A program made the translations under genes and the position numbers. A stretch of DNA of 64,000 bases. Source: Palsa-295 sp963781105. GTDB taxonomy: Bacteria; Acidobacteriota; Terriglobia; Acidiferrales; UBA7541. The stretch lies in contig CAWAED010000005.1 of NCBI GenBank assembly GCA_963781105.1, positions 1 through 64,000 on the forward strand, in the 5' to 3' direction. Shown here in pieces: positions 25,006-34,612 of the stretch. The notes under the pieces are model-generated. The model saw nothing but the letters and a program-made list of their open reading frames with translations. It had not been told where the DNA came from and made no database searches. Each line of letters starts with the position of its first letter. Within the stretch, counting starts at the first letter, position 1.

Positions 25006-27717
25006 CTATTGCGTCTGTTGCGCCTGCCCCGAGCGCGCTCTCTCGATCGTGGCCAGAGTCTGTTTCGCGTCGCCGTCACTCGGATTCAAATTGACTGCCA
25101 TTCCCATTTCTTTTTCAGCTTCCGCGAATTTTCCGGTGCGGAAATACATCCATCCGAGATTCTTGTGTAGGTGCCCCGCCTCCGGGCATGATCCGCAAAG
25201 TTGAATGGCCTCTTGCATCTGTGCAAAGGCTTGCGGCCAGTTTTGAGCGTTGGACGCCGCGAGAGCGAAATTTCCGAGTTGCTCCACGCGGTCGCTGATC
25301 TGCTGATCCTTTTGAAGCGCGTCATAGCGGTCTTGATATTTCTGTGCTTCGGGGTCGTTCGTCCGCTTCAAAGCCCGCGCCAGATTGTAGAGAGCTTGCG
25401 AATAGTTGGGGTCTGCCTGCAGAGCTGATTTCCAATGGGCTACCGCCTCGCTGGTCTGGCCCTCATGCTCCAGGTTCTGTCCCAAGAGGAACTGTGCATC
25501 CGCATTTCCGGGCTGCAACGCGATCACCTTTTCGAAAAGCTCGGTGGAACGGGAGAGATCGTTATTCTGCTTCGCTTCGAGTGCCAGGAAGTAAAGAGCC
25601 GGCGCATCGTCAGGCTGCAGGCGCAGCGCTTCCTCAAGCTCTTGGCGGGCGGCGTCATAATTCGCCATTTCGAAATAGAAGCGTCCCAAATTATAGTGAG
25701 CGCCGGGCGATTGAGGATCCAGGCGCGCCGCCTCCTGAAACTCCTTGAATCCCCCTGTGCGGTCGTACTGATCCACCAAGGCAATCCCCAGATCCAGGTG
25801 CGCCTCGGCCGAGCCGGGCTCCAGCGCAATGGCCTTGCGGAAGCTTTCCACCGCTTCGCTACCTCGCCCGCTTTTGCCTTCGATCATTCCGAGCGCCATG
25901 TAAGCGCCTAGATCGTTGGGGTCGATTTGGATCGCCGCGCGCAATTGTTGCTCGGCCTGAGTCATTTGTGCGTGCTGGGCGAGCAACAAGCCCAAATTCA
26001 CATAAGCCTTTGTGTATTTCGGATCGCTTGCGATGGCTTGTTGGTAGAGCGACGCGGCATCTTTATCCTTGCCCTCCCGGTTGTAGAGGACGCCGAGGTT
26101 GTTCTGCGCTTCTGCATCCCGCGGATCGCTTGCAATCGCCTTTTTGAATTCCGCCTCGGCTTCCGCGTCCCGATTGCTCTGCAGCGCGAGCACTCCCAGT
26201 TGATTGTGAGCGACGGCGATGTCCGGTTGGAGCTGGATCGCCTTTTGCAGCTCCTGTTGTTCAGCGGCAAGATCGCCAAGCCGGTGGAGAGCGATGGACA
26301 GGTTATAATGCAGATGCGGATTCTTCGGGTCGGCACGGAGCGCTTCGCGATACGCATTTGCCGCGCCGCGAGCATTGCCCCCAGCCAGCAGTTGGTTGGC
26401 CTGCTCGTTCAACTTATTCGCTTCCGCGTGCGGATCACCGCGCGAAACGAGGGCAGCGGATTCGGCATGCTCCTTTTTGGCAAGATCGCTATGACCCGTG
26501 TCCTCGAGTAATCGGGCGAGTTGGTCGTGTACCTTGGCTGCGGACGGACGGATCTTTTCCGCCGCTTGGAATTCGTGAATGGCGCGCTCTTTTTGGCCGG
26601 CTTCGGCAAGCACTCGTCCAAGTTCGTAATGGACGTCGTAGCTCCCGGAATTCAGCCGCGCGGCTCGCAGCAATAACTCAATGGAAGGAGTCCACTGCTG
26701 AAGGCCTTCGTAAGCTTGGCCCGCCGCAAAGTAGCCTTGATAATCATGCGGCTGACGTTCAACGTACTCCCGCAGCAGAGCCACCGCATCGGAAAACTTC
26801 TTTTGTGAAATGAGCGCGCGTCCTAACCCAAGCCTTGCTTGGTCCTGATTTTGATCCAGACGCAAAGCCGCGCGAAACTCGGCGATTGCCCCTTCCGTGT
26901 TGGTAGGCTGTGCCTCGGCTGCCACAACGCCCAGCCCTGTGTGAGCTTCTGCGGAATCCGGGTGCGCTGCCACGAGCTGTTGCATTATCTCGGCAGCTTT
27001 GGCCGGCTCCCCCGTTTGTGAATACGTCAGTGCCAGAGCTACGGTGATTGGCACGATTTGTTCGGAGGGCGGAGGCTGCGCGAGTGATATTCGCAGCAAA
27101 GCAATAGCGCCCGCCGAGTTGCCTTGCGCCACCAGAACCTGGGCCAGGCTGACGGACGCGCCCGGGAAATTGGGATCGATCTTGAGCACCGCGTCAAATT
27201 GCGTCGCCGCCTCCGCGAATTTGCTTTCGTTGTAAAGTAGTGTGCCCAGCGCGAAATGCGCACTCGGCGAATCTGGCTTTTCGGCGATCGCCGCGCGCAA
27301 TTCGTTAGCAGCGCGCGCCGAGTCGCCGGCAGTGAGGAGCGCGAGAGCGAGATTGTAGTGGGCTTCCCAGTTCTTGCTATCCAGGCGCAACGACAACTGG
27401 AACACCGGGATGGCGCAGTGCACACGTCCTGCCGATGCATAGAGCGCCCCCAGAGTGTTGTATGCACCAGCAGTAGGATGATCTTTTATCGCTTCCAGCA
27501 AGCTCACGATCTGCTCGGAATCATGTGCCGAAGTGAGGCAGGCTTGCGGAAGCGTGTTCGAGATAGCCGAAGCCCCGGGTGAGTTTTCTCGCCGTGAAGG
27601 CGCAGCCGTTTGCGCAGCTGCCGTACCAGACAGCACTTCGGTCAGCCCTGCCGCCAGGCAGAGGACCACAATCCCCGCACGCATGCAAAAGAAGCGACGT
27701 CGTCCAACACCAAGCAT
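25006..27717 (-). CDS. large periplasmic TPR protein
   Basis: The 903-residue exported protein starts MLGVGRRRFFCMRAGIVVLC with a signal peptide ending near AAAQ. Nearly all the rest is tetratricopeptide repeats of 34 residues, each with A/G at 8 and 20 and P at 32 (for example AHYNLALALLTAGDSARAAN, AQNNLGVLYNREGKDKDAAS, AHYNLGRFYFEMANYDAARQ). I estimate more than fifteen repeats. ATG 27717 is chosen because it begins the signal peptide with AGAGGT upstream; the frame stays open to 28014 but that part is low-complexity Arg/Ser/Pro. It follows the TonB receptor on the same strand and may scaffold a cell-envelope complex with it. Confidence 0.87.
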   Translation of the reverse strand: MLGVGRRRFFCMRAGIVVLCLAAGLTEVLSGTAAAQTAAPSRRENSPGASAISNTLPQACLTSAHDSEQIVSLLEAIKDHPTAGAYNTLGALYASAGRVHCAIPVFQLSLRLDSKNWEAHYNLALALLTAGDSARAANELRAAIAEKPDSPSAHFALGTLLYNESKFAEAATQFDAVLKIDPNFPGASVSLAQVLVAQGNSAGAIALLRISLAQPPPSEQIVPITVALALTYSQTGEPAKAAEIMQQLVAAHPDSAEAHTGLGVVAAEAQPTNTEGAIAEFRAALRLDQNQDQARLGLGRALISQKKFSDAVALLREYVERQPHDYQGYFAAGQAYEGLQQWTPSIELLLRAARLNSGSYDVHYELGRVLAEAGQKERAIHEFQAAEKIRPSAAKVHDQLARLLEDTGHSDLAKKEHAESAALVSRGDPHAEANKLNEQANQLLAGGNARGAANAYREALRADPKNPHLHYNLSIALHRLGDLAAEQQELQKAIQLQPDIAVAHNQLGVLALQSNRDAEAEAEFKKAIASDPRDAEAQNNLGVLYNREGKDKDAASLYQQAIASDPKYTKAYVNLGLLLAQHAQMTQAEQQLRAAIQIDPNDLGAYMALGMIEGKSGRGSEAVESFRKAIALEPGSAEAHLDLGIALVDQYDRTGGFKEFQEAARLDPQSPGAHYNLGRFYFEMANYDAARQELEEALRLQPDDAPALYFLALEAKQNNDLSRSTELFEKVIALQPGNADAQFLLGQNLEHEGQTSEAVAHWKSALQADPNYSQALYNLARALKRTNDPEAQKYQDRYDALQKDQQISDRVEQLGNFALAASNAQNWPQAFAQMQEAIQLCGSCPEAGHLHKNLGWMYFRTGKFAEAEKEMGMAVNLNPSDGDAKQTLATIERARSGQAQQTQ

Positions 27718-28048
27718 TCGAGTACCTCTGAAACAGTTCCGCCCATGACTGAATTCGTGACCAGTATATTCCGGGTTGTATCGCCGTGCCATCGCAACGG
27801 GCGTCCCGTGTGGAACGAACCGGGAAGCAGACAGGTCCACCCGACTGCAACTACGGTTGGGATGACGCCTTCCAGCCAAAAGGCGAGCTCGTCGCCTGCA
27901 GGAGGACACCGGGAGTGACGCCGCTGGGGCGGTTGGGGTTGACCTCACGCGCGTTTGATGGGCACGCCGCGACGTGCAACTAGCGACTGCACTCCCGGAA
28001 TTTGGCGCCGGCATCCGATCGGTGCCGGCGCGAATGCTATTGGAGGCG
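27718..28048. other. intergenic between receptor and TPR genes
   Basis: About 330 bases. It contains the receptor terminator-like hairpin (28005-28031) and otherwise only the non-coding upstream extension of the TPR frame. Confidence 0.5.
28005..28031 (-). terminator. perfect 9-bp GC-rich hairpin after the TonB receptor
   Basis: GCGCCGGCA (28005-28013) and TGCCGGCGC (28023-28031) pair around nine bases, 18 bases beyond the receptor stop. Only a short AAATT follows on the minus strand, so it may attenuate rather than fully end transcription into the TPR gene. Confidence 0.5.
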
Positions 28049-31000
28049 CTAAAAGTAAAACTTTACGCCGAACTGCAGCTGCCTGGATACGCTTCTCGTG
28101 TTTGAAATAATATTGAACGTAGGATCGAGAATGTTTTGGTCCGGCAGTCCCCAGGTCGGAGTATTGAACGAGTTGAACATCTCGAAGCGAAACTCAAACC
28201 GGTAACTCTCCTTGATGGGGAACTGCTTGAACAAAGACAAGTCTATATTTTTGAAATTGTCTCCGCGCAACGCGTTGCGACCCAAGTCACCGAACGATCC
28301 GAGCGCGGTCGGTGGACTGGTAAACGCATTTGGATTGAGCCACCCGCCCGGGCCTTTGTGGGAAGCGTACAAAGGTTGGCCACTCACCACATTTAAGCGG
28401 TCATAGTATCCGTTGCAGCACCCAAAGTTCTGTGTGAGCGCGGGGTCGCCTCCCTCGCCGACGTCAAACGGCTGCCCCGACGTCAGGGTGAGGATGCCGT
28501 TAAATTCCCAGCCTCCGATCAAATAATTCACCACGCTGTTATTGGATGCTAGCTGGTGGCCACTTCCAAGGGGTAGCTGGTACGTCCAGGAAGCAACAAA
28601 TATCTGGGGCAGGTCAATCGCGGATGGTCCCTTGTCCGCGTTGACGTCGTAGGGATTCTGAATGCCGCAGCCTTCGACTCCATACCAGCCGGAACACCCA
28701 ATATCCACGCTCTTGGACCAAGTATAGGAAATGAGGTAGGTCAGGCCCTTATATTGGTGGCCGTTCAGAGAGATTTGCAACGCGTTGTAGTGACTCCGCC
28801 CGCCGCTGTAATCCCAAGGCGTGGGAGTGATAAACGAAAATGGCTTTTCACCCGTCGCAGGATTCACGGTGTTCGCGTACGGACCGAGATCGAGACGCCC
28901 TCCGTGCGAACCCACATAGTTCACCGTCAGCACCGAGTGGGCTCCGATCTGCTGTTGCACTCCCAAGTTCCACTGATCGGCATACGGCCTCTTCAGGTAA
29001 GGATCTGCGAACCAGGTCGTCTGGTTAAACGGGGTCGGGCCCGTGACCGGCGGTGTTGTCCCTTGGCTTAGCGGATCGAAGGCGAACACGTTCGGCACGC
29101 CCGTAATCGGGTTGGTATTGCTCGCACCGAGTTGGTCCAAGCTGGGCCAAGTTCCTTCGAAGTTTTGCGCCGTTTGCGTAATCGCCGCCCAGTTGTCGTA
29201 GAACCTGCCGTACCCTGCCCGGATCACCGTGTTTTGACGGAGCTGATAAGCGAGACCGATGCGAGGTTGGAAATTGGTCAAATCATTGTGATAGATCGCT
29301 CCGTTGCCAAGCGGTGTAAGAGATACGTTCGCAGGAAGCGCTCCTCCCGGGATACACGGCGCTCCTACGGTAGGAGGATCGCAAGCCGGAGCGCTTCGTT
29401 CGATATAGTAAATCCCGTGCCGGGCATCCAAGTCGCCCACAAAATTATTCTCCGCGCCATTGTTTCCGTAGATCGGCATCAGCGTCAGGTCGTATCGAAG
29501 GCCCAAATTCACCGTCAACTTGTCGGTGGCCTTCCATGAATCCATGAAATAGGCGCCGTCCACCCAGCCTCCGTGCTCGGTTTCGACCACATTTCGGCGC
29601 GTTCCGGAATTGGGGATTCCGAGCAAGAAAGAGGCAAGCGCGTTTCCAGTGACGGCATCCGGCGGTAAGACAGCCGTATCCGCCGCCGATGTGTTCGCCG
29701 CCGAAAAAACCACACCGGAATTCAAATAGATCGCGTTGGCGTTGTTGCTTGCGAAGTCCACGCCCATCTTGAATGTGTGACGCTGCCACGTCTTGGTGAA
29801 GGCGCCTCCACCTTCCCAAATGTTGGACGCCTTGGTGTAGTCAACTTGTGCCGCGTTGTGTGCGCTGGCATTGGCATTGCCGATGAAGCCCAGAATCGCG
29901 ACGTCCGGTATCATCTCGGCGCCGCCTCTGAAATTGCCGGCGAAATTGGGATTAAAAATCGTGGGCCCATAGCTGGCGGGCGCGCCAGACGGGTTGGAGT
30001 TTTGATTAATCGCTAGAACCACCCGCCCGAATCTGGCTTCGAATAAACTGCTGCTGGAGAATGCATGGCTGTATCCAACGCCTATATTGAAGCCATCAGT
30101 TTTTTGCGAGTGTGGGAGCCCGACGAAACCGCCCGAGCCAGTAACAGGTTGCCAGAAACCCACATAGCGGGCCCAAAGATTGTCGCTTGGGCTGAACTGG
30201 TGATCGATCCTCAGTGACCCAGTGTCCTGGCGGACGTTTGATGGAGTCGAATCCACACCGTTGAAATTCGCAACACCAGTTAGGTTCGGAGTTGGGAAAA
30301 TCGTTTGAGCGTAGTTCACCATATTTTGATCAATCAGGGCCGAAGGAATTTTGTTGCAGGGCGTGCCGCTGGCCTGCGTATTGTTTGCCGATAGCGGAGA
30401 AGGGACGCCTCCGGTGCACAAGAACGGGGAGTTGGAGAAGCCGGATGGGCTACCGGCATTCGGAACCGCGCTGTAGGGGTTGTAAATCTGGTTGGGGAAG
30501 GAAGAAAGGTCACCCCCCAGCTCGCTTGTAACGTTCGGCGTGTTGTAGAGATTGTTGGCGGATTGGGTATAGCGATATCCCTCGTAGGCAGCGTAGAAAA
30601 ACGTCTTAGGTGCACTATCGCTGTGCCCCGGAATAATCACAGGACCGCCACCGGCGCCACCAAATTGGTTCTGTGTGAATTGAAAGGGGGTGCCGACTGG
30701 CTGAAACGTAGGCAAAGCTGTCGATCCTGCTCCGCGGTAGAACTCCCAGCCCGCTCCGTGAAACTGCGCTGTTCCGGATTTCGTGACGACGTTGATGACT
30801 CCGCCCAAGGAACCGCCGAACGAAGCGTCGTCGTTGTGAGACTGCACCTTGAATTCTTGAATATCGTCAAGAATTGGGGCGACCGCGTAGGTGCTACCGA
30901 ACGAACCCTGATTGTTTACGCCGTCCAGCAAAAAGAAATCGCTGCGATTCGTCTGCCCGTTGACCGCCGGGTAGCTGAAAGAGCCGACCGGATTCGACCA

Positions 31001-31567
31001 CACTCCTCCGCCGCTATTGTTTTGCGAAACGTTGATCGTACTTACACCCGGCGTCAGATCCAGCAACTGAGTGAAGTTGCGGCCGTTCAGCGGCAGGTTG
31101 TTCACCTCTTGCCTGACGATGGCCACGCCTAGTTCGGAAGTCGATGTTTCCAGAGCCACCGCATTTGCTTCCACCGTCACTTTTTGGTTGACCGTTCCGG
31201 TATCGAGGGTGAAGTCGATCGCTGACGTTTGATTCACGACCAGCGGAACGTCGGACCGGACCGCCGTCTTAAAACCGTCTTTGGTCACGGTGATGTCGTA
31301 TTCCCCTGGCTGAATGTCGGGAAACACGTAGAAGCCAACCCCGTTCGTGGTCGCATTTCGCTCGAGGTTTGTTCCGCGATTGTGCAGGATGACGGAAGCT
31401 TCCGGGATGACCGCGCCACTGGCGTCGCGCACGGTCCCGTTTATAGTGGCGGTCGCCTGCCCGCGGGCGATTCCCGGCAGCAAGAGGCTCAACCCAACCA
31501 AGAGCAAGAAGATCGAGCGCCAAGACCAATACATCGAAACCCGGTATTCGCTTCTAGACGTCATCAT
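28049..31567 (-). CDS. TonB-dependent receptor, Oar-like, with carboxypeptidase-regulatory-like domain
   Basis: The 1172-residue outer-membrane receptor has a signal peptide (FLLLVGLSLLLPGIARGQ). A carboxypeptidase-regulatory-like beta-sandwich follows at about 35-115 (ATINGTVRDASGAVIPEASV, then FPDIQPGEYDITVTKDGFKT), then a plug (NNLPLNGRNFTQLLDLTPGV, GVINVVTKSGTAQFHGAGWE) and a long barrel ending in QFGVKFYF with terminal Phe. This is the Acidobacteria-type oligosaccharide/peptide receptor family. ATG 31567 has AGGCGGGGGGAAG upstream; earlier in-frame ATGs do not. It is transcribed away from an IclR gene with operator-like palindromes between, fitting sugar-controlled uptake. Confidence 0.92.
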   Translation of the reverse strand: MMTSRSEYRVSMYWSWRSIFLLLVGLSLLLPGIARGQATATINGTVRDASGAVIPEASVILHNRGTNLERNATTNGVGFYVFPDIQPGEYDITVTKDGFKTAVRSDVPLVVNQTSAIDFTLDTGTVNQKVTVEANAVALETSTSELGVAIVRQEVNNLPLNGRNFTQLLDLTPGVSTINVSQNNSGGGVWSNPVGSFSYPAVNGQTNRSDFFLLDGVNNQGSFGSTYAVAPILDDIQEFKVQSHNDDASFGGSLGGVINVVTKSGTAQFHGAGWEFYRGAGSTALPTFQPVGTPFQFTQNQFGGAGGGPVIIPGHSDSAPKTFFYAAYEGYRYTQSANNLYNTPNVTSELGGDLSSFPNQIYNPYSAVPNAGSPSGFSNSPFLCTGGVPSPLSANNTQASGTPCNKIPSALIDQNMVNYAQTIFPTPNLTGVANFNGVDSTPSNVRQDTGSLRIDHQFSPSDNLWARYVGFWQPVTGSGGFVGLPHSQKTDGFNIGVGYSHAFSSSSLFEARFGRVVLAINQNSNPSGAPASYGPTIFNPNFAGNFRGGAEMIPDVAILGFIGNANASAHNAAQVDYTKASNIWEGGGAFTKTWQRHTFKMGVDFASNNANAIYLNSGVVFSAANTSAADTAVLPPDAVTGNALASFLLGIPNSGTRRNVVETEHGGWVDGAYFMDSWKATDKLTVNLGLRYDLTLMPIYGNNGAENNFVGDLDARHGIYYIERSAPACDPPTVGAPCIPGGALPANVSLTPLGNGAIYHNDLTNFQPRIGLAYQLRQNTVIRAGYGRFYDNWAAITQTAQNFEGTWPSLDQLGASNTNPITGVPNVFAFDPLSQGTTPPVTGPTPFNQTTWFADPYLKRPYADQWNLGVQQQIGAHSVLTVNYVGSHGGRLDLGPYANTVNPATGEKPFSFITPTPWDYSGGRSHYNALQISLNGHQYKGLTYLISYTWSKSVDIGCSGWYGVEGCGIQNPYDVNADKGPSAIDLPQIFVASWTYQLPLGSGHQLASNNSVVNYLIGGWEFNGILTLTSGQPFDVGEGGDPALTQNFGCCNGYYDRLNVVSGQPLYASHKGPGGWLNPNAFTSPPTALGSFGDLGRNALRGDNFKNIDLSLFKQFPIKESYRFEFRFEMFNSFNTPTWGLPDQNILDPTFNIISNTRSVSRQLQFGVKFYF

Positions 31568-31703
31568 CGCTTCCCCCCCGCCTAAGGTGAGACAAGCCAT
31601 CCCCGTCCGCACGTGCTACTGGTCGAATTGGCGCCGGTCCGAAAAGCTCAGATAGGTTGGCAGCACCCCGTCTCACGCAAAACGGACCACCCAATGCGCA
31701 CGT

Positions 31704-31732
31704 CTCTTAGCAACAATTTTGGATGGTGTCAA
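31704..31732 (-). promoter_or_regulatory. putative sigma70 promoter of the TonB receptor
   Basis: On the minus strand a perfect TTGACA (31727-31732) is followed after 17 bases by TAAGAG (31704-31709), a weak -10. This predicts a leader of about 130 bases. A TTGAA-N6-TTCAA repeat (31751-31766) lies directly upstream of the -35 box. Confidence 0.4.
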
Positions 31733-31845
31733 TAAAAAACTTTTATTCTTTTGAACGTCGTTTCAACTTGTGATACCAGTAGGTGCGTCAGTTCACCTCA
31801 AACCGCTGTTTTTTCAGAGTTGGCGACTAATAGCCTGGACGGTCG

Positions 31846-31862
31846 GTTTCAAATATTGAAAC
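31846..31862. promoter_or_regulatory. IclR-type operator, TTTCAA-N3-TTGAAA, at the IclR promoter
   Basis: GTTTCAAATATTGAAAC is an inverted repeat with seven-base arms. Its right half TTGAAA (31856-31861) can be the -35 of a promoter with TACAAT at 31878-31883 (16-base spacer), 33 bases before the IclR start codon. This is the placement expected for autorepression. The same half-sites and spacing recur at 38105-38119. Confidence 0.6.
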
Positions 31863-31915
31863 TTGACGCCATCGCGGTACAATAGTCGAATGCGTAGCGG
31901 AAAGGACAACGCTCT

Positions 31916-32716
31916 GTGACAGTCGGCGTGATTTCGAAGGTGTTTCGCATCCTTGAAGCAATTGAGGCGGCGCCAGCCGGTCTCGGGCTCAAGTCCATTT
32001 GCGATGCAACGCACCTGAACAAGAGCACCGCGCACCGATTTCTCAAACATCTCAAGCGGGAAGGATATTTGATTTGCGCCGACGGCGGCCGATACCTGAT
32101 CGGACCGAAGCTATCACGAATGGGTGCGCGCGCCGATCATCGCGCAACCTTACAGGCGGTAGCGCGGCCAATCTTGTCGGAGCTATGGAAATCAACGCGT
32201 GAGACAGTGAACCTGGCGATGCTCGACCAAGGAGGAGTTCTGTATCTCGAGGTGCTGGAGAGCCCGCATGAGTTCCGGCTTTCTTCTCGAGTAGGTAGCC
32301 GGCGTTCGCTGCACGCCACCGGGCTCGGCAAAGCACTCGCGGCATTTCTGGACGAACAGTATCGAGAACAAATCTTGAGCGGACTGAATTTCCAGCCGCT
32401 CACACCGAACACGATCATGAACCTGGTGCAATTCCGCCAGGAGCTTGAGAAAGTCCGACGGCAAGGTTATGCCGTCGATGATGAGGAAACAACGCTAGGC
32501 GCGCGTTGCGTCAGCGCGCCGATTTTGGGTGCAGACGGTGAGGCGGTCGGAGCGATCAGCGTGTCCGGTCCGGTCACTCGTGTTGGGCGGGAACAGGTCA
32601 GCGCCCTATCGGAAGCAGTTGTTCAGGCGGCCAAGGCTATTTCGGGCGCGATGGGATTTCATCAGCAACCATCCGCACTCGAACCAAGCAGGAAGCTTCA
32701 GTCCGTAGGATCCTGA
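31916..32716 (+). CDS. IclR-family transcriptional regulator
   Basis: The 266-residue protein has a winged HTH at 5-65 (ILEAIEAAPAGLGLKSICDA, LNKSTAHRFLKHLKREGYLI) and the IclR ligand domain (STRETVNLAMLDQGGVLYLE, DDEETTLGARCVSAPILGAD, VGAISVSGPVTRVGREQVSA). It starts at GTG (AAAGGA eight bases upstream); no in-frame ATG is nearby. It is close in sequence to the IclR at 42020-42835. It lies between the TonB receptor and the cytochromes and probably controls the TTTCAA-N3-TTGAAA sites. Confidence 0.9.
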   Translation: MTVGVISKVFRILEAIEAAPAGLGLKSICDATHLNKSTAHRFLKHLKREGYLICADGGRYLIGPKLSRMGARADHRATLQAVARPILSELWKSTRETVNLAMLDQGGVLYLEVLESPHEFRLSSRVGSRRSLHATGLGKALAAFLDEQYREQILSGLNFQPLTPNTIMNLVQFRQELEKVRRQGYAVDDEETTLGARCVSAPILGADGEAVGAISVSGPVTRVGREQVSALSEAVVQAAKAISGAMGFHQQPSALEPSRKLQSVGS

Positions 32717-32763
32717 ATCAAGATGTTAGAAGAAAATTCCGCCGACGATTCATCGAGCTTTGC

Positions 32764-34611
32764 TTACGGAGCGTTCGTGGTGGGGACCGTCGTCCCGGAA
32801 TCCTCAAGCAGCTTGCGCAGCGTCCTATCCTGCGGAAAATGTTGTACGGCTTGCTGCAGCAGAGTAGTGGCCTCGGGATTCTTGTGTAGCGAGAGATAGG
32901 CGGAGCCTAGCAGTTTGTAAAGAATGGCGTCGTAAGGCATCTGCTGGATCCCACGTTCTAGCACCGGCACAGCTTCCTGATATCGCCCCGCGCGGATCAT
33001 AAGAGTCCCCAGTTGTTCGTACGTTTTCGGGGAAGTGGAATTGTGTTTCACGGCTCCTTCGAGATAACGCATTGCCGCTTCGTCGCTGTTTTGCTCGATC
33101 GCTAGAGCCGCCAACGCCTCCAGCACATCAATGTTGCTCGCATCCGTCTGCTCCAACTTTTTGGCCAAAGCGAAATACTGCGCCCGATATTCCGGATGTG
33201 CCTCCATGGATTGCCCATAGGCCTGCAAAAGAACCGTCGGCAAGATGGAATCGTCGCGCTGACCCGGGATTTCGGTCAGGTGAACCAAATCCGGCAACCG
33301 CGGCGTGGTCATGTGAAAGGCGGCGTCCGGATAAGGCTCTTCGGCTTCCGCGACGATTCGATGGTTCGTCAATACCGCATGCGCGATAACCGGCACTTCC
33401 CGCTTCGGCATGTGGCAACCCGCACAATCGTCGGGAGGAGCCTTGCGCTGACGGATTCCGAGCGGCAACGCACAGCTTTTTTCGGTATGGCAGGCGAGGC
33501 ATTTTTCCCGATAGTAGGCAGGAGCATCCTCCCTTGCAGGTTCCACGTGAGGATCGTGACAGCTGATACAACTCAGACGTCCACCGCTGCTGCGATAGCA
33601 TTTACTGAGCGTCATCGAAAAATAATGCTCAAGAAGATCCGTCTGCGTCGAATCGCGCCTGGGCGGCACCATGAAAATCGCCAGCGTGTCGTCCAGTGGA
33701 GTTCCGGGCTTGAAGTCACGATAGTTCCGTCCGGGCTTCAGCACCGTCGCGTCACCCGTCTGGTGACACGACATGCAAATGTTATCGGCGAGCCAGGGTT
33801 TCAGCTTGGCAGGGTTCACGATGGAATGCGTCGCGCTGCTTTCGCCCGAATCCCCTTCGCGCATTTCGCGCACGTGTGCTTCCCCCGGCCCGTGGCAGTT
33901 TTCGCAGCCGATCGCGAGTTCCAGGAATGGCGGATCCAGAAATTTTCCGTTTCCGTCCAGTACCGCCTGTGGCCTCCCGCTGTGGCACGCGATGCAGCCG
34001 GGAAGAATCGGGCGAACGAAGCCGTAGTCGCCAAACTCGTACCCGGGCGATAAAGCCCAGCTCTGTGTTTTCGAATAAAAGGAAAGTGGCGCCTCAAAAA
34101 TAAAGTCACCGCGTCTGATGAGCGCGCCGAAACCATTCGCGCCCGATCCGATGAGCCAGTCTACCGGGTGTGTTTCGCGGAAAAGCTCCTTTCCGCCTTC
34201 TATTTCGTACTCGCTTTGAAATAGCTTTCCATCCTCAGCATGAATATCGAAGTGGCGGTGCGTCCGGTCGTCGAAGAGCGAAGCGGAAGTAGGGATTTTC
34301 TCAAGCAGCCCAGGTATGATCTCGGACATGGAACGGCCCATGTCCGTCCTCGAGTACTTGTTGGAGATTGGAGTATGGCACTGCGCGCAAACTCGCGAAC
34401 CCACGTAGCCGTTTCCCTTGGGTTCGCTTCCCGCTTGGACCAGTCCAGCCGGCGGTTGACTCGCGTGCACCGAATTGCGCGCGACAGCTTCGCGGCTCGC
34501 GGAGAACGAGGCGGCTGCCAGTGCGAGCACCAGGAAGCACAGACACACGGTCAATCGCGTGCGCGTGTTGTTTGGAATTGGTTCGTCCGACTTCCTGTTC
34601 CCGATGGGCAC
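32764..34611 (-). CDS. seven-haem cytochrome c with C-terminal TPR domain
   Basis: The 615-residue exported protein has a membrane-spanning leader (LTVCLCFLVLALAAASFSAS) and then seven CxxCH haem sites (CAQCH, CIACH, CENCH, CMSCH, CISCH, CLACH, CAGCH) spread over about 75-405. About four TPRs complete it (ALAALAIEQNSDEAAMRYLE, LGTLMIRAGRYQEAVPVLER). The CENCHGPGEAH and SCISCHDPH patterns match the cytochrome c554/c-prime-like multihaem family. GTG start comes one base after the stop of the preceding cytochrome gene (TAACGTG), so the two are coupled. Electron donor and acceptor are unknown. Confidence 0.9.
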   Translation of the reverse strand: MPIGNRKSDEPIPNNTRTRLTVCLCFLVLALAAASFSASREAVARNSVHASQPPAGLVQAGSEPKGNGYVGSRVCAQCHTPISNKYSRTDMGRSMSEIIPGLLEKIPTSASLFDDRTHRHFDIHAEDGKLFQSEYEIEGGKELFRETHPVDWLIGSGANGFGALIRRGDFIFEAPLSFYSKTQSWALSPGYEFGDYGFVRPILPGCIACHSGRPQAVLDGNGKFLDPPFLELAIGCENCHGPGEAHVREMREGDSGESSATHSIVNPAKLKPWLADNICMSCHQTGDATVLKPGRNYRDFKPGTPLDDTLAIFMVPPRRDSTQTDLLEHYFSMTLSKCYRSSGGRLSCISCHDPHVEPAREDAPAYYREKCLACHTEKSCALPLGIRQRKAPPDDCAGCHMPKREVPVIAHAVLTNHRIVAEAEEPYPDAAFHMTTPRLPDLVHLTEIPGQRDDSILPTVLLQAYGQSMEAHPEYRAQYFALAKKLEQTDASNIDVLEALAALAIEQNSDEAAMRYLEGAVKHNSTSPKTYEQLGTLMIRAGRYQEAVPVLERGIQQMPYDAILYKLLGSAYLSLHKNPEATTLLQQAVQHFPQDRTLRKLLEDSGTTVPTTNAP

Positions 34612-34612
34612 G

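Noticed and set aside
27718..28014. N-terminal 99-codon extension of the large TPR protein
   Set aside because: Low-complexity Arg/Ser/Pro sequence without a leader. The true signal peptide begins at ATG 27717 with a ribosome site in front.
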